Shown here: one piece after another, positions 9,039-19,102 of the stretch
How positions within the stretch are numbered: position 1 is the stretch's first letter
How the letters are laid out: each line of letters begins with the position of its first letter
Source: Agathobacter sp.
GTDB taxonomy: Bacteria; Bacillota; Clostridia; Lachnospirales; Lachnospiraceae
Reading direction: 5' to 3'
Length of the DNA stretch: 48,010 nucleotides
Assembly: GCA_022769125.1 (NCBI GenBank)
Contig: JALEKN010000020.1
Coordinates: 1-48,010, forward strand
Notes under the pieces: generated by a model
What the model saw: the letters and a program-made list of their open reading frames with translations, nothing else
Database searches by the model: none
What the model was told of the DNA's origin: nothing
Made by a program: the position numbers and the translations under genes

Positions 9039-9968
9039 GTGAATCATTTGGGAACGATAGAGTTGGCAACGGAACGCCTGACTCTCAGGAGATTTGAGAT
9101 AGAGGATGCAGAGAATATGTATTATAACTGGGCGAGTGACCCGGAAGTAACGAAGTATCTGACATGGCCGGCGCACAGCAGTGTGGAAGTCAGCGAAGCG
9201 GTATTAAGGGATTGGGCATCGCAATACGATAGCAAAGAATTTTATCAGTGGGCGATAGAATTAAACGACCTTGAGCAGCCGATCGGCTCCATCGGCGCCG
9301 TAAAGGTAAACAATGATACAGAAAGTGTTACAATTGGCTACTGTATCGGGAAAGAGTTCTGGAACAAGGGATATACAACGGAAGCTCTTACCGCAGTGAT
9401 CCGCTTTTTCCTGGGGGAAGTCGGTGTGGGGAGAGTGGAAGCATATCACGATTCCAACAATCCGAACTCTGGCAAGGTCATGGCGGCGGCCGGAATGGAA
9501 TACGAGGGGACACTAAGAAGAGCCGACCGCAACAACCAGGGAATCGTGGATGCCGTATATTATGCGAAGCTGCGCAGCGCAGCGCTCGATGAGGCAGACG
9601 GATATGATGAAGCTGAAGCAGAAGCCAAACCGGCGGCAACCGCGACTAAGGTGATCGGCGAGGACGGAATCGCCCGCAACGTGATATCAGACGAGACAAT
9701 GGAATATGTAGGAATCCTTGCAAAGCTTGAATTGTCTCCGGAGGAGGCAGAGGCTGCGAAGAAGGACATGGCAGACATGCTTGACTATATCGACTTATTG
9801 AACGAGCTTGATACTACAGGCATTGAGCCAATGAGCCATGTATTTCCGGTCAGCAACGTATTCCGTGAGGATGTTGTCACAAACGGCGACGGAAGCGAGG
9901 CAACCTTGAAGAACGCACCGGTCAAGAAGGATGGTGGCTTTAAGGTGCCAAAGACTATTGGTGAGTAA
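9039..9968 (+). CDS. gatC: GNAT acetyltransferase fused to GatC
   Basis: This 309-residue chain joins two unrelated domains in one uninterrupted frame. Residues about 8-178 are a RimJ/RimL-type GNAT N-acetyltransferase ([10 protein letters not shown] at the start, acetyl-CoA loop region [10 protein letters not shown] at 108-117). Residues about 185-212 are an Ala/Glu-rich linker. Residues about 216-309 are GatC, the small subunit of Asp/Glu-tRNA amidotransferase (AKLELSPEE, then [19 protein letters not shown]). GatC is normally about 95 residues on its own. The start is GTG at 9039 with GAAAGGAG 8 bases upstream, and gatA follows after 21 bases. The GatC part should wrap GatA and contact GatB; the job of the acetyltransferase part is unknown. 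Confidence 0.9.
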   Translation: MNHLGTIELATERLTLRRFEIEDAENMYYNWASDPEVTKYLTWPAHSSVEVSEAVLRDWASQYDSKEFYQWAIELNDLEQPIGSIGAVKVNNDTESVTIGYCIGKEFWNKGYTTEALTAVIRFFLGEVGVGRVEAYHDSNNPNSGKVMAAAGMEYEGTLRRADRNNQGIVDAVYYAKLRSAALDEADGYDEAEAEAKPAATATKVIGEDGIARNVISDETMEYVGILAKLELSPEEAEAAKKDMADMLDYIDLLNELDTTGIEPMSHVFPVSNVFREDVVTNGDGSEATLKNAPVKKDGGFKVPKTIGE

Positions 9969-9989
9969 ACAGGCAGAGGAGGAAACAAC

Positions 9990-11462
9990 ATGGATTTGAT
10001 GTCATTGACTGCCGTAGAACTCGGCAAGAAGATAAAAGAAAAAGAAGTTTCCGTTGAGGAAGCAGTCCGTGCAGCGCTTAAAGCAATTGAAGAAAAGGAA
10101 GATGCGGTAAACAGCTTTGTGACGGTTGATGAGGAGGGCGCACTTGCAAGAGCAAGGCAGGTGCAGGAGAAGATTGATGCAGGAGAGCTTACCGGGCCAC
10201 TTGCGGGAGTTCCGGTCGCAATCAAGGATAATATGTGTACAGAGGGACTCCTTACCACCTGCTCATCCAAGATCCTGTACAATTTTTTGCCGACTTATTC
10301 CGCGGAGGCGGTAAAGAAGTTAGAAGGGGCCGGTGCGGTGATCATCGGAAAAACGAATATGGATGAATTTGCAATGGGAAGTACTACAGAAACTTCTGCA
10401 TATGGTACGACGAAGAACCCATGGAACACGGCACACGTTCCGGGAGGATCTTCCGGCGGCTCCTGTGCAGCGGTTGCAGCAGAGGAAGTACCATTTGCAT
10501 TAGGCTCCGACACCGGTGGCTCAATTCGGCAGCCAAGCTCCTTCTGCGGGGTGACCGGAATCAAGCCAACTTATGGAACCGTTTCCCGGTATGGATTGAT
10601 TGCCTATGGTTCTTCGTTGGATCAGATTGGACCAATCGCAAAGGATGTTACCGACTGTGCAACGATACTTGAGACAATCGCTTCCTATGATACGAAGGAC
10701 TCTACTTCAGTAAAGCGGGAGGATTACCATTTCACGGATGCCCTCAAGGACGATGTCAAGGGACTTAAGATCGGAATTCCAAGAGATTATTTTGGGGATG
10801 GACTCGACGCGGAGGTAAAGGATGCGGTGCTTGGCGTCGCGGAGAAACTAAAGGAAAAAGGTGCGGCGGTAGAGGAGTTCAATCTTGGACTTGTCAAATA
10901 CGCGATTCCCGCTTACTACGTTATCGCCTGTGCTGAGGCAAGTTCAAACCTGGCACGTTTTGATGGTGTCAAATATGGTTACCGCGCTGCCGAATACGAG
11001 GGCCTGCACAACATGTACAAGAAATCCCGCTCAGAGGGGTTTGGAGCGGAGGTAAAGAGAAGAATCATGCTTGGTTCCTTCGTTCTTTCTTCCGGTTACT
11101 ACGATGCGTATTATCTGAAAGCACTTCGCGCGAAAGCACTGATCAAAAAAGCGTTTGACGATGCGTTTGCAAAATACGATGTGATCCTGGCTCCGGCTGC
11201 GCCGACAACGGCACCAAAGATCGGGGAGAGCTTAAGCAATCCAATCCAGATGTATCTTGGCGATATCTATACGATTTCTGCAAACCTTGCAGGATTGCCG
11301 GGGATCTCTTTCCCATGCGGAACCGATTCCAAAGGACTTCCGATTGGAGCGCAGCTTCTTGGAAATTGTTTTGAGGAAAAGACAATTATCCGGGCAGCTT
11401 ACAGTTTTGAACAGACGAGAGAATACAAGCACAGCCCGATGGCTGGGAAAGGAGACAGGTAA
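9990..11462 (+). CDS. gatA: Asp-tRNA(Asn)/Glu-tRNA(Gln) amidotransferase subunit A
   Basis: This 490-residue amidase-signature protein releases ammonia from glutamine for transamidation of mischarged tRNA. The Ser-cisSer-Lys triad is visible: Lys in GVPVAIKDN, and the two Ser in GGSSGGSCAA and GSDTGGSIRQP. Length is normal. It lies between gatC and gatB, and its stop codon is separated from the gatB start by a single base, so the two are translationally coupled. The ribosome site is AGGAGG before the ATG. Confidence 0.97.
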   Translation: MDLMSLTAVELGKKIKEKEVSVEEAVRAALKAIEEKEDAVNSFVTVDEEGALARARQVQEKIDAGELTGPLAGVPVAIKDNMCTEGLLTTCSSKILYNFLPTYSAEAVKKLEGAGAVIIGKTNMDEFAMGSTTETSAYGTTKNPWNTAHVPGGSSGGSCAAVAAEEVPFALGSDTGGSIRQPSSFCGVTGIKPTYGTVSRYGLIAYGSSLDQIGPIAKDVTDCATILETIASYDTKDSTSVKREDYHFTDALKDDVKGLKIGIPRDYFGDGLDAEVKDAVLGVAEKLKEKGAAVEEFNLGLVKYAIPAYYVIACAEASSNLARFDGVKYGYRAAEYEGLHNMYKKSRSEGFGAEVKRRIMLGSFVLSSGYYDAYYLKALRAKALIKKAFDDAFAKYDVILAPAAPTTAPKIGESLSNPIQMYLGDIYTISANLAGLPGISFPCGTDSKGLPIGAQLLGNCFEEKTIIRAAYSFEQTREYKHSPMAGKGDR

Positions 11463-11463
11463 T

Positions 11464-12891
11464 ATGAAGCAGTATGAAACCGTGATCGGACTTGAGGTTC
11501 ACGTAGAGCTTGCAACAAAAACAAAGATATTCTGTGCCTGCTCCACAGCGTTCGGGGGTGCACCGAATACCCATACATGCCCGGTATGTACCGGACAGCC
11601 GGGCTCTCTTCCTGTTTTGAATAAACAGGTGGTGGAGTATGCTGTCGCAGTTGGTCTTGCAACCAATTGTACGATTACGCAGTACAGCAAATTTGACCGT
11701 AAAAATTACTTCTATCCGGATAACCCACAGAACTATCAGATTTCCCAGCTGTATCTGCCAATCTGCCGGAACGGATACGTGGAGATTGAGACACCGAATG
11801 GGAAAAAGAATGTCCGCATCCATGAAATCCACATGGAGGAAGATGCCGGAAAGCTGGTGCATGACGAGTGGGAGGATGTTTCCATCGTCGATTATAACCG
11901 TTCCGGGGTACCGCTGATCGAGATCGTATCGGAGCCGGATATGCGCTCCGCGGATGAGGTAATTGCATACCTTGAAACACTGCGCCAGACAATCCAGTAT
12001 CTTGGGGCATCTGATTGCAAGCTAAACGAAGGCTCCATGCGTGCCGATGTTAACCTCTCTGTCCGTGAGGTGGGGGCTAAGACATTCGGAACCCGAACGG
12101 AGATGAAGAACTTAAACTCTTTCAAGGCAATCGCGCACGCGATCGAGGGAGAGCGTGCCCGCCAGATAGAACTCCTTGAGATGGGAAGAAGTGTTATTCA
12201 GGAGACAAGACGTTGGGATGACAATAAGGAATCCTCACATGCGATGCGCTCCAAGGAGGATGCGCAGGATTACCGTTACTTCCCGGAGCCGGATCTGGTG
12301 CCGATCGTTATATCCGATGAATGGATCGCAAGTATTAAAGCAAAACAGCCGGAGCTTCGTGCGCAGAAGCTGGAGCGATATAAGAAGCAGTACGACATAC
12401 CGGAGTACGATGCGAAGATACTGACGGAATCCAAACACATGGCAGATATATTTGAGGCGGCCACCGCAATCTGCAATAAGCCTAAGAAGGTAAGTAACTG
12501 GCTGATGGTGGAGACAATGCGGCTTTTGAAGGAACATGACATGGACGCGGCAGATATTCACTTTTCTCCGGTCCATCTTGCAAAGCTTATCGACCTGATT
12601 GATGCGGGTACAATCAATGCAGGTGTCGGAAAGACGGTATTTGAAATGATTTTTGAGGAAGATGTCGATCCGGAACACTATATCGAGGAGCATGGGCTAA
12701 AGAGCATGAATGACGAGGGTGAGATCCGGGCAACCATCGAAGCTGTCTTAAGAGAAAATGAGCAGGCAGTTGCTGATTATCGAAGCGGTAAAGAGAAAGC
12801 ATTCGGTTCACTTGTCGGACAGACAATGAAAGCAACGAAAGGAAAAGCAAATCCGGCATTGGTGAACAAGATCTTAAAAGAACTGCTTTGA
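11464..12891 (+). CDS. gatB: Asp-tRNA(Asn)/Glu-tRNA(Gln) amidotransferase subunit B
   Basis: This 475-residue subunit activates the Asp or Glu side chain on tRNA with ATP and accepts ammonia from GatA. It starts with the family signature YETVIGLEVHVEL, has the Cys-rich zinc region CAC...CPVCTGQPG, and ends with the YqeY-like helical tail (FGSLVGQTMKATKGKANP) that binds tRNA. The ATG at 11464 has AAAGGAG inside the end of gatA. A terminator follows at 12927. Since the operon begins with a non-discriminating AspRS, the main product is probably Asn-tRNA. Confidence 0.97.
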   Translation: MKQYETVIGLEVHVELATKTKIFCACSTAFGGAPNTHTCPVCTGQPGSLPVLNKQVVEYAVAVGLATNCTITQYSKFDRKNYFYPDNPQNYQISQLYLPICRNGYVEIETPNGKKNVRIHEIHMEEDAGKLVHDEWEDVSIVDYNRSGVPLIEIVSEPDMRSADEVIAYLETLRQTIQYLGASDCKLNEGSMRADVNLSVREVGAKTFGTRTEMKNLNSFKAIAHAIEGERARQIELLEMGRSVIQETRRWDDNKESSHAMRSKEDAQDYRYFPEPDLVPIVISDEWIASIKAKQPELRAQKLERYKKQYDIPEYDAKILTESKHMADIFEAATAICNKPKKVSNWLMVETMRLLKEHDMDAADIHFSPVHLAKLIDLIDAGTINAGVGKTVFEMIFEEDVDPEHYIEEHGLKSMNDEGEIRATIEAVLRENEQAVADYRSGKEKAFGSLVGQTMKATKGKANPALVNKILKELL

Positions 12892-12901
12892 TTTTAAAAA
12901 C

Positions 12902-12963
12902 TAAAAAAATGACACCTATATGATAAAAGGAACCTTATTTGTAAGGTTCCTTTTTTTTATGAT
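12902..12963 (+). promoter_or_regulatory. Candidate activator site and promoter of the phosphorylase operon
   Basis: TAAAAAAATGACACCT (12902-12917) is followed, exactly 40 bases later, by TATGAT (12958-12963). The same 16 bases occur at 19041-19056, again 40 bases before a TATAAT. No good -35 hexamer is present (TTATTT at the expected place), which fits an activator-dependent promoter. The YesN-type regulator at 26051 is the obvious candidate to bind it. Confidence 0.5.
12927..12958 (+). terminator. Terminator after gatB
   Basis: An 11-base-pair stem AAGGAACCTTA / TAAGGTTCCTT with loop TTTG is followed by a T run to 12958. It also lies between the candidate operator at 12902 and the TATGAT hexamer at 12958, so it overlaps the promoter region of the next operon. 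Confidence 0.85.
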
Positions 12964-12997
12964 AGAGGAAGATAGGAAGGGTGCAGGAGGTAATACT

Positions 12998-13240
12998 ATG
13001 AAGAAAAAAATCGGAGTACCGATCCGTGTACAGATGTTTGGAGGATTTCTGGTATCAATACTTTTTATCATTCTGGGCAGAAGCATTTCTTATCAGAGGG
13101 CAGCAGACAGTCTTACTGCAAACTATACATCCTCCACAAGAATTAGAGTAGCAAAGTATCGTTTATATATAGAAGGAACAGGAGAGCAGGAATTATGGCA
13201 AATTGTACATTCATTGACAGAACAGGAAGCTTTGAATTAA
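12998..13240 (+). pseudogene. Short membrane-anchored fragment, possibly a truncated YesM-type kinase
   Basis: This 80-residue frame starts at ATG 12998 with a good AGGAGG. Residues about 15-33 form one membrane segment (GGFLVSILFIILG), then SISYQRAADSL resembles the beginning of the extracellular part of YesM-type sensor kinases. It stops after only about 45 more residues, with the last 46 bases overlapping the GH94 gene in another frame. It could be a kinase remnant left by a deletion, or a leader peptide whose translation feeds ribosomes to the GH94 start. I do not recognise it as an intact family. Confidence 0.4.
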
Positions 13241-15891
13241 AGGGAGCACAGCGCTGCTCGGGACTTTATTTTCCACTGGCAGGAGAGTATGGGATGAAGA
13301 GTTCGCTCACACCGGATCTGGCGGGAGATGCCAAGCTTGACCAGAATCATTTCTTATTGCCTCCGGTAAGCATTGAGAATCTTCATAATGACCGGTCGAG
13401 CCGTAACTTCTGGTGCATTGTAGAGCAAAAGGGTGCGTGGTCAGTGACCGGACGGTCTGCAGCGCAGGAGTCGAAAAAGTTTACGGAGGAAGAGGAAGAG
13501 GTAACGGTAAGAGCCGGATATATGTGGCATCAGACCAGCCGGATTTCAAGACAATTTGGACTAGTGGGCAGCATTACATCCTATATTCCAATCCAGAAAA
13601 ATATAGAGGTTCATATCGTAACAATTACAAATCAGAATGAAACGGACGTTGCGTTTGTGCCGGTTGCGGCATTTCCTATCTATGGACGGAGTGCTGATAA
13701 TATCCGGGATCATAGACATGTTACTTCCCTTTTGCACAGGGTCACTGTTACGGACAGAGGTGTTAGCGTATGCCCGACACTCTCTTTTGACGAGCGTGGA
13801 CATCAGATCAACGATATCATGTATTTGGTGGAAGGAATGACAGAAAACGGGGAAGCACCGCGTAGTTTTTTCCCGGAGGTCGCTGACTTTATCGGGGAAG
13901 GTGGAAGTTTTGATGCTCCGGAAGCGATTATAAAAAATCTCGACGGAGTAACAGAAGGCACGCAGCGTAGCGGTCAGGAGGCGTTTGGAGGGCTCCGTTT
14001 TGCCAGGACGACGCTTGGGGCAGGCGAGAGCAAAAGCTATATTATTTTTGCCGGTACAGGACATAGCGGGGCAGAAATCAAAAAGCTGCTTGCAGACTAT
14101 CCGACCTTACAGGAAGTGCAGGATGAGTTTGTAAGGGTAAAACAGTATTGGAAGAATAAAGTCAATGTATCTTATCACACGGGTGATGAGGTATTTGACC
14201 AGTTTATGAATTGGGTGAGCTTCCAGCCGGAACTTCGCAGATTGTTTGGATGCTCTTTTCTGCCGCACCACGACTACGGAAAGGGAGGAAGAGGCTGGAG
14301 AGACCTTTGGCAGGATTGCCTGGCACTTCTGCTTATGAACCCGGGCGGGGTGCGCCAGATGCTGCTTGGCAATTTCGCCGGAGTGCGGATGGACGGAAGC
14401 AATGCGACTATCATCGGGGAACATGTCGGTGAATTTAAGGCGGACCGCAATTCCATCACACGTGTCTGGATGGATCATGGAGTATGGCCGCTTATCACAA
14501 CAAAGCTTTATATTGATCAGACCGGAGATTTTGACCTGCTCGGACAGGATGTAAAATACTTCAAGGATCGTCAGATCATGCGTGGAATGGATACCGATAC
14601 AGAGTGGAAGCCGGGAGACACCTGGCAAAAGGATATCCGGCAGAAGCAGTACAGCGGAAGTGTGCTGGAACACCTGCTGCTGCAGAATCTTACCGCATTC
14701 TGGGAAGTCGGGGAGCATAATCAGATCCGGCTTAGAGATGCAGATTGGAATGATGCGATCGATATGGCGGGAGAGCGAGGAGAGAGTGTGGCATTCACCA
14801 ACGCGTATGCAATGAATCTGCTAAACCTTGCAGATCTGATCGAGGAGACAAAGAACAGAGGGCAGAAGGAGTTTATGCTTTTGCAGGAACTTGAAATTCT
14901 CTTAAAGGACGATCCGGAGCTCTATGAAGATGTCGAAAAGAAGACAGAGCAACTCGGAAAGTACCTCAATACCTGCAGGCATTGTATACGTGGGGTACAG
15001 ATACCGTTTGATGCAGATGCACTGATCACAAGTCTGCGGAATAAAGGAAATTGGATGTTGACACACATTCGCCGGAACGAATGGGTAACTGATGAAGAAT
15101 CACACGGCTGGTTTAACAGTTATTACGACAATAGTGGAAAACGTGTGGAGGGTGTACAGAATGGAAATGTATGCATGATGCTGACGGGGCAGGTATTTGC
15201 AATTATGTCCGGGACTGCGACAGATGCACAGATTGCTGAGATTGTAAAGAGCGCGGATACATATCTTTATGATGAAACATGCGGAGGATATCGGCTGAAT
15301 ACGGACTTTGGCGAGGTAAAGACAGATATGGGGCGCATGTTTGGCTTTGCCTACGGAGAAAAGGAAAATGGAGCTGTATTTTCACATATGGCAGTTATGT
15401 ATGCGAATGCGTTGTATCAGAGAGGATTTGCGAAAGAAGGGTACAAAGCCTTGCATAATCTGTATGCACAGTCCATGGATTTTGACAAGAGCCATATTTA
15501 TCCGGGAATTCCAGAATATTTTGGAAGAAACGGACGGGGGCTGTATCACTATCTGACAGGTGCGGCCAGCTGGTACATGATGACAGTTATGAATCAGATG
15601 TTTGGTGTGCGCGGATGCCTTGGGGCACTTAGAATTGAGCCGAAGTTAGTAGAGGAACAATTTGATGAAAGAGGGACTGCATCCATTACATTCCGGTTTC
15701 AGGGGCTGAACTGGTGCACTTCGTTTGAAAATGCCGGGCGTAAGGAATACGGGCAGTACCGTATTACAGAAGCATATATGGACGATGCTCCTATTATGCT
15801 GCAGGAAGAACACAGTATTGTTATCGGGCAGGATATGCTTGCAAAGCTGGATAAAAATATAACACACAAGATAATTGTAAAGCTGAATTAG
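13195..15891 (+). CDS. GH94 phosphorylase, laminaribiose-phosphorylase-like
   Basis: This 898-residue cytosolic enzyme has the GH94 layout: N-terminal beta-sandwich (about 1-300), linker, and (alpha/alpha)6 barrel. The barrel holds the catalytic-acid region RDADWNDAID (514-523) and a phosphate/substrate region GGRGWRDLWQD (364-374). The N-terminus (SGLYFPLAGEYGM, LPPVSIENLHNDRSSRNFW) is unlike true cellobiose phosphorylases and, from memory, closer to laminaribiose phosphorylases. It should split a beta-linked disaccharide with phosphate to glucose 1-phosphate plus glucose; the linkage is inference. No signal peptide. The start at 13195 has AGGAG upstream and lies inside the preceding small frame. 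The second phosphorylase follows after 12 bases. Confidence 0.82.
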   Translation: MANCTFIDRTGSFELKGAQRCSGLYFPLAGEYGMKSSLTPDLAGDAKLDQNHFLLPPVSIENLHNDRSSRNFWCIVEQKGAWSVTGRSAAQESKKFTEEEEEVTVRAGYMWHQTSRISRQFGLVGSITSYIPIQKNIEVHIVTITNQNETDVAFVPVAAFPIYGRSADNIRDHRHVTSLLHRVTVTDRGVSVCPTLSFDERGHQINDIMYLVEGMTENGEAPRSFFPEVADFIGEGGSFDAPEAIIKNLDGVTEGTQRSGQEAFGGLRFARTTLGAGESKSYIIFAGTGHSGAEIKKLLADYPTLQEVQDEFVRVKQYWKNKVNVSYHTGDEVFDQFMNWVSFQPELRRLFGCSFLPHHDYGKGGRGWRDLWQDCLALLLMNPGGVRQMLLGNFAGVRMDGSNATIIGEHVGEFKADRNSITRVWMDHGVWPLITTKLYIDQTGDFDLLGQDVKYFKDRQIMRGMDTDTEWKPGDTWQKDIRQKQYSGSVLEHLLLQNLTAFWEVGEHNQIRLRDADWNDAIDMAGERGESVAFTNAYAMNLLNLADLIEETKNRGQKEFMLLQELEILLKDDPELYEDVEKKTEQLGKYLNTCRHCIRGVQIPFDADALITSLRNKGNWMLTHIRRNEWVTDEESHGWFNSYYDNSGKRVEGVQNGNVCMMLTGQVFAIMSGTATDAQIAEIVKSADTYLYDETCGGYRLNTDFGEVKTDMGRMFGFAYGEKENGAVFSHMAVMYANALYQRGFAKEGYKALHNLYAQSMDFDKSHIYPGIPEYFGRNGRGLYHYLTGAASWYMMTVMNQMFGVRGCLGALRIEPKLVEEQFDERGTASITFRFQGLNWCTSFENAGRKEYGQYRITEAYMDDAPIMLQEEHSIVIGQDMLAKLDKNITHKIIVKLN

Positions 15892-15903
15892 GAGGATTTT
15901 GTT

Positions 15904-18900
15904 ATGAGCAGAGCAACAAGTGAATATGTAAGAAAAGATTATGGGCGCAAATCTACATTTGCAAGTTTCCTTCCCGGAATTGCAGGAGAAAAGGGAATTC
16001 CGATCTGGTGTTACTATGTCAACCGGGGGCAGGCAGTTGTAAGCTTTGGCGTTGACAACAAGGACCATGCGATCATGGAATTTTATCCGGCACATATGGC
16101 CTATCAGAATGTCAAACGTACCGGATTTAGAACCTTTATCCGCAGGGATGGAGTTTTTTATGAGCCATTTTCTGACGAGACAATGCAGCAGGATATGTAT
16201 ATACAGATGAATGGCCTTGGAATCGTGGAGAAAAACAGCGTCAGCGGCCTTACCACTTCGGTGGATTATTATACACTTCCGGAGGAACATGTTGGGGCGC
16301 TGGTGCGCAAGGTTACTATCCGCAACACAGCGGATAAACCATGTCATCTTGAGGTCTTGGATGGCATGCCGGCCATCATTCCCTATGGAGTGGGAATGGA
16401 TAGCATGAAGAATATGACGCAGACGGCGAAGGCATGGATGCAGGTAGAGGATCACAAGACAGGTGTGCCGTATTTCAGGGTACGCGCGAGCATGGAGGAT
16501 TCTTCTTCCGTAAAGGCTATTGAAGGGGGCAATTTTGCGTTTGCAGTGATGGAAGACGGAACCAGCCTTCCGGCTGTAGTTGATCCTGAAGTCGTGTTTG
16601 GATATGACAGCTCCCTTGAGAAGCCGGTGAATTTTATGCAGGACGGATTAAATGAAATCTGTAGTCAGACGCAGATTGTGTCCAACAAGCTTCCATGCAG
16701 CTTTTTTGCATTGGAAAAAGAACTTGCAGCCAATGAATGTGTCATTTTTTATGAGATGATCGGTCAGGTTAGTGGCAAGCAGCTTCTGCACACTTTTTTG
16801 AAGAAGAAATTGGATTGCTTCTATTTTGAAAGAAAGAAGGAGCGTGCGGCTGAGCTTGCAGAGCAGATTTGTGCAGGAATCGAGACAGAGACTGCGGATG
16901 AGAGATTTGACGCGTACTGTAAATATACTTATATGGATAACGTCCTTCGAGGCGGACTTCCGATTAAATTGGGCAACAGCAAAATCTTCTATGTATATTC
17001 GCGCAAACATGGTGATCTCGAACGCGACTATAATTACTTTTCTATGTCACCGGAGTTCTATTCGCAGGGAAACGGTAATTTCCGTGATGTAAACCAGAAC
17101 CGCAGATGTGATACGTTTTTTGCACCGTTCGTTGGCAGGGAGAACATCCATACCTTTTACAGCCTGATCCAGATGGATGGCTACAACCCGCTTGGAATAG
17201 AGAGGCTGACATATTCCTTAGACAGGGAAAAGGCAAAGCTTTTGCTAAAGGAGTTAAACGCGAAACAGCAGGAGGCTATACTTGCAGTTGTAGAGCGCGC
17301 ATTTACCCCGGGCAAATTATATGAGATACTGCTTGAACAGGTAGATCCGGATAAGGCGGAGGGGCTTTTTATTTCCATACTGGATTTTGCGGATGGACTT
17401 GTTAATGGCAATTTCGGTGAGGGATATTGGTCCGACCATTGGACGTATAATCTGGACCTGATCGAGGATTATCTCTCAGTATTCCCGGAGAAGGAAAAGG
17501 ATATGCTTTTTGAGCAGGCTTATTCTTATTTCATTTCACAGATAAATGTAAATCCGCGGTTCAAGCGTTATGAGGTTACAGAAAAGGGCGTGCGCCAATA
17601 TCATGCATTGGATGAGGCATCAGCCCGCCATACTGCGGATAAACTGCTTCGTGCGGATTACGGCAGGGGTGAAGTTATTTACAGTACCTTATTTGAGAAA
17701 TTGCTGCTCTTGTGTGCTACGAAGTTTGCGACACTTGATCCTTATGGAATGGGAATCGAGATGGAGGGGGGAAAACCGGGCTGGTACGATGCGTTAAACG
17801 GAATGCCGGGACTTCTCGGATCTTCCATGGCGGAAACCTGTGAACTCGCCCGGATGATCTCGTATACGGCAGATGCACTTGAGAAATATCCGTCCACACA
17901 TGCCCTGCTCGCAGATCTCGGAACATTTATCGAACAGCTGCATGCAATCAATCAGGCTGAAAAGAAAAGCGTTCAAAACGACATGGAACTGTTATCATTC
18001 TGGAACCGGATCAATGATGCAAAGGAGGAATACCGCAGACTGACTTATGGCGGAATTGATGGAGCACGCAAGGAATATAGCAGCGTGTATCTGCTGGAAG
18101 TCCTTCGCGGATTCGCGGAGACGATTGCCTGTGGTATAAAAAAGGCGTGCACCTACGGAGATGGAATATGTCCGACATATTTTACATTTGAGGTGAAGAA
18201 ATACGAACAAAGGGAGAATGAAATCATTCCGCTGAAATTCGAAGCGCAGAAGGTTCCGTATTTTCTGGAAGGACCGGTCCGCTATCTGAAACTGAATGAT
18301 GACTTTTTCTGCGGGCAGGCTCCAATCACCAGACAGAAGCTTTATGAGAATGTAAAACATAGTGATCTGTATGATGAGAAGCTGTCTATGTATAAGGTCA
18401 ATGCTTCCCTGGCAGATGCGTCTTATGAGCTGGGAAGAGCAAGAGCTTTCACCCCGGGATGGCTGGAAAATGAATCCATCTGGCTTCATATGGAGTATAA
18501 ATATCTGCTTGAACTGTTAAAGTCAGGAATGTACACAGAATTTTCTGCAGATTTTAGAAAGGCCGCTGTCCCATTTCTGGATGAGGAGGTATATGGAAGA
18601 AGTACATTAGAAAACTCTTCTTTCATTGCAAGTTCAAAGAATCCGGATCCGAAAATCCACGGAAAGGGATTTGTTGCCCGGTTAAGCGGTTCTACGATTG
18701 AATTTATCAGTATGTGGAAGCTGATGATGTTCGGACCGCATCCGTTTTACCAGGAGAATGGTGCACTGTGCTTAAGCTTTGCGCCGGCTATCCCGCAGTA
18801 CCTGATCGGGAAGAACCAGCGGGTATCGGCAAAATTTTTGGGACATATATGGGTTACCTACTATATGAAAGAACAGAAGGACTATTTCCCGGGACAGTAC

Positions 18901-19032
18901 CACATACCGGAAGTGACGTTGACGTATCTGGATGGAAGCATAAAAACCGTGCGGGAAGCTAAACTGCAGCAGGAGCTTGCTTTAGATGTCCGTGACGGAA
19001 GAGTCAGCCGCATCGAGGTGACACTAAACTAA
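15904..19032 (+). CDS. Large inverting oligoglucan phosphorylase, probable GH161
   Basis: This 1042-residue cytosolic protein is related to GH94-type phosphorylases but is longer and different in motif. Landmarks are [13 protein letters not shown] (374-386), [11 protein letters not shown] (391-401), [19 protein letters not shown] (505-523) and [16 protein letters not shown] (626-641), the last probably carrying the catalytic Asp (D629). Length and motifs suggest GH161 or a close relative acting on beta-1,3-gluco-oligosaccharides; automatic annotation may call it cellobiose phosphorylase. With the GH94 enzyme upstream it would shorten longer chains and leave disaccharide. The ribosome site is AGGAGG before ATG 15904. 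No signal peptide, so substrate must be imported. Family call moderately sure, linkage inferred. Confidence 0.7.
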   Translation: MSRATSEYVRKDYGRKSTFASFLPGIAGEKGIPIWCYYVNRGQAVVSFGVDNKDHAIMEFYPAHMAYQNVKRTGFRTFIRRDGVFYEPFSDETMQQDMYIQMNGLGIVEKNSVSGLTTSVDYYTLPEEHVGALVRKVTIRNTADKPCHLEVLDGMPAIIPYGVGMDSMKNMTQTAKAWMQVEDHKTGVPYFRVRASMEDSSSVKAIEGGNFAFAVMEDGTSLPAVVDPEVVFGYDSSLEKPVNFMQDGLNEICSQTQIVSNKLPCSFFALEKELAANECVIFYEMIGQVSGKQLLHTFLKKKLDCFYFERKKERAAELAEQICAGIETETADERFDAYCKYTYMDNVLRGGLPIKLGNSKIFYVYSRKHGDLERDYNYFSMSPEFYSQGNGNFRDVNQNRRCDTFFAPFVGRENIHTFYSLIQMDGYNPLGIERLTYSLDREKAKLLLKELNAKQQEAILAVVERAFTPGKLYEILLEQVDPDKAEGLFISILDFADGLVNGNFGEGYWSDHWTYNLDLIEDYLSVFPEKEKDMLFEQAYSYFISQINVNPRFKRYEVTEKGVRQYHALDEASARHTADKLLRADYGRGEVIYSTLFEKLLLLCATKFATLDPYGMGIEMEGGKPGWYDALNGMPGLLGSSMAETCELARMISYTADALEKYPSTHALLADLGTFIEQLHAINQAEKKSVQNDMELLSFWNRINDAKEEYRRLTYGGIDGARKEYSSVYLLEVLRGFAETIACGIKKACTYGDGICPTYFTFEVKKYEQRENEIIPLKFEAQKVPYFLEGPVRYLKLNDDFFCGQAPITRQKLYENVKHSDLYDEKLSMYKVNASLADASYELGRARAFTPGWLENESIWLHMEYKYLLELLKSGMYTEFSADFRKAAVPFLDEEVYGRSTLENSSFIASSKNPDPKIHGKGFVARLSGSTIEFISMWKLMMFGPHPFYQENGALCLSFAPAIPQYLIGKNQRVSAKFLGHIWVTYYMKEQKDYFPGQYHIPEVTLTYLDGSIKTVREAKLQQELALDVRDGRVSRIEVTLN

Positions 19033-19040
19033 AATTAATA

Positions 19041-19102
19041 TAAAAAAATGACACCTTTTTAAAATTTGGTGCATTTTTTCAAAAAAGATATCCTCCTATA
19101 AT
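19041..19102 (+). promoter_or_regulatory. Second copy of the candidate operator, with TATAAT, before the importer genes
   Basis: TAAAAAAATGACACCT (19041-19056) lies exactly 40 bases before TATAAT (19097-19102). The 3' part of this stretch, GGTGCATTTTTT (19068-19079), can pair with AAAAAATGACACC to make an AT-rich terminator-like hairpin for the upstream gene. The element may therefore serve both as terminator and as activator site. The -35 position holds only T residues. Confidence 0.5.

Noticed and set aside
12920..12997. Upstream extension of the short membrane peptide
   Set aside because: It would begin inside the gatB terminator hairpin; ATG 12998 has a clear AGGAGG.
13195..19032. True cellobiose phosphorylase identity for both large enzymes
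   Set aside because: Their N-terminal and active-site motifs differ from cellobiose phosphorylase as I know it; laminaribiose-phosphorylase-like GH94 and GH161-like calls fit better, though this needs an HMM comparison.
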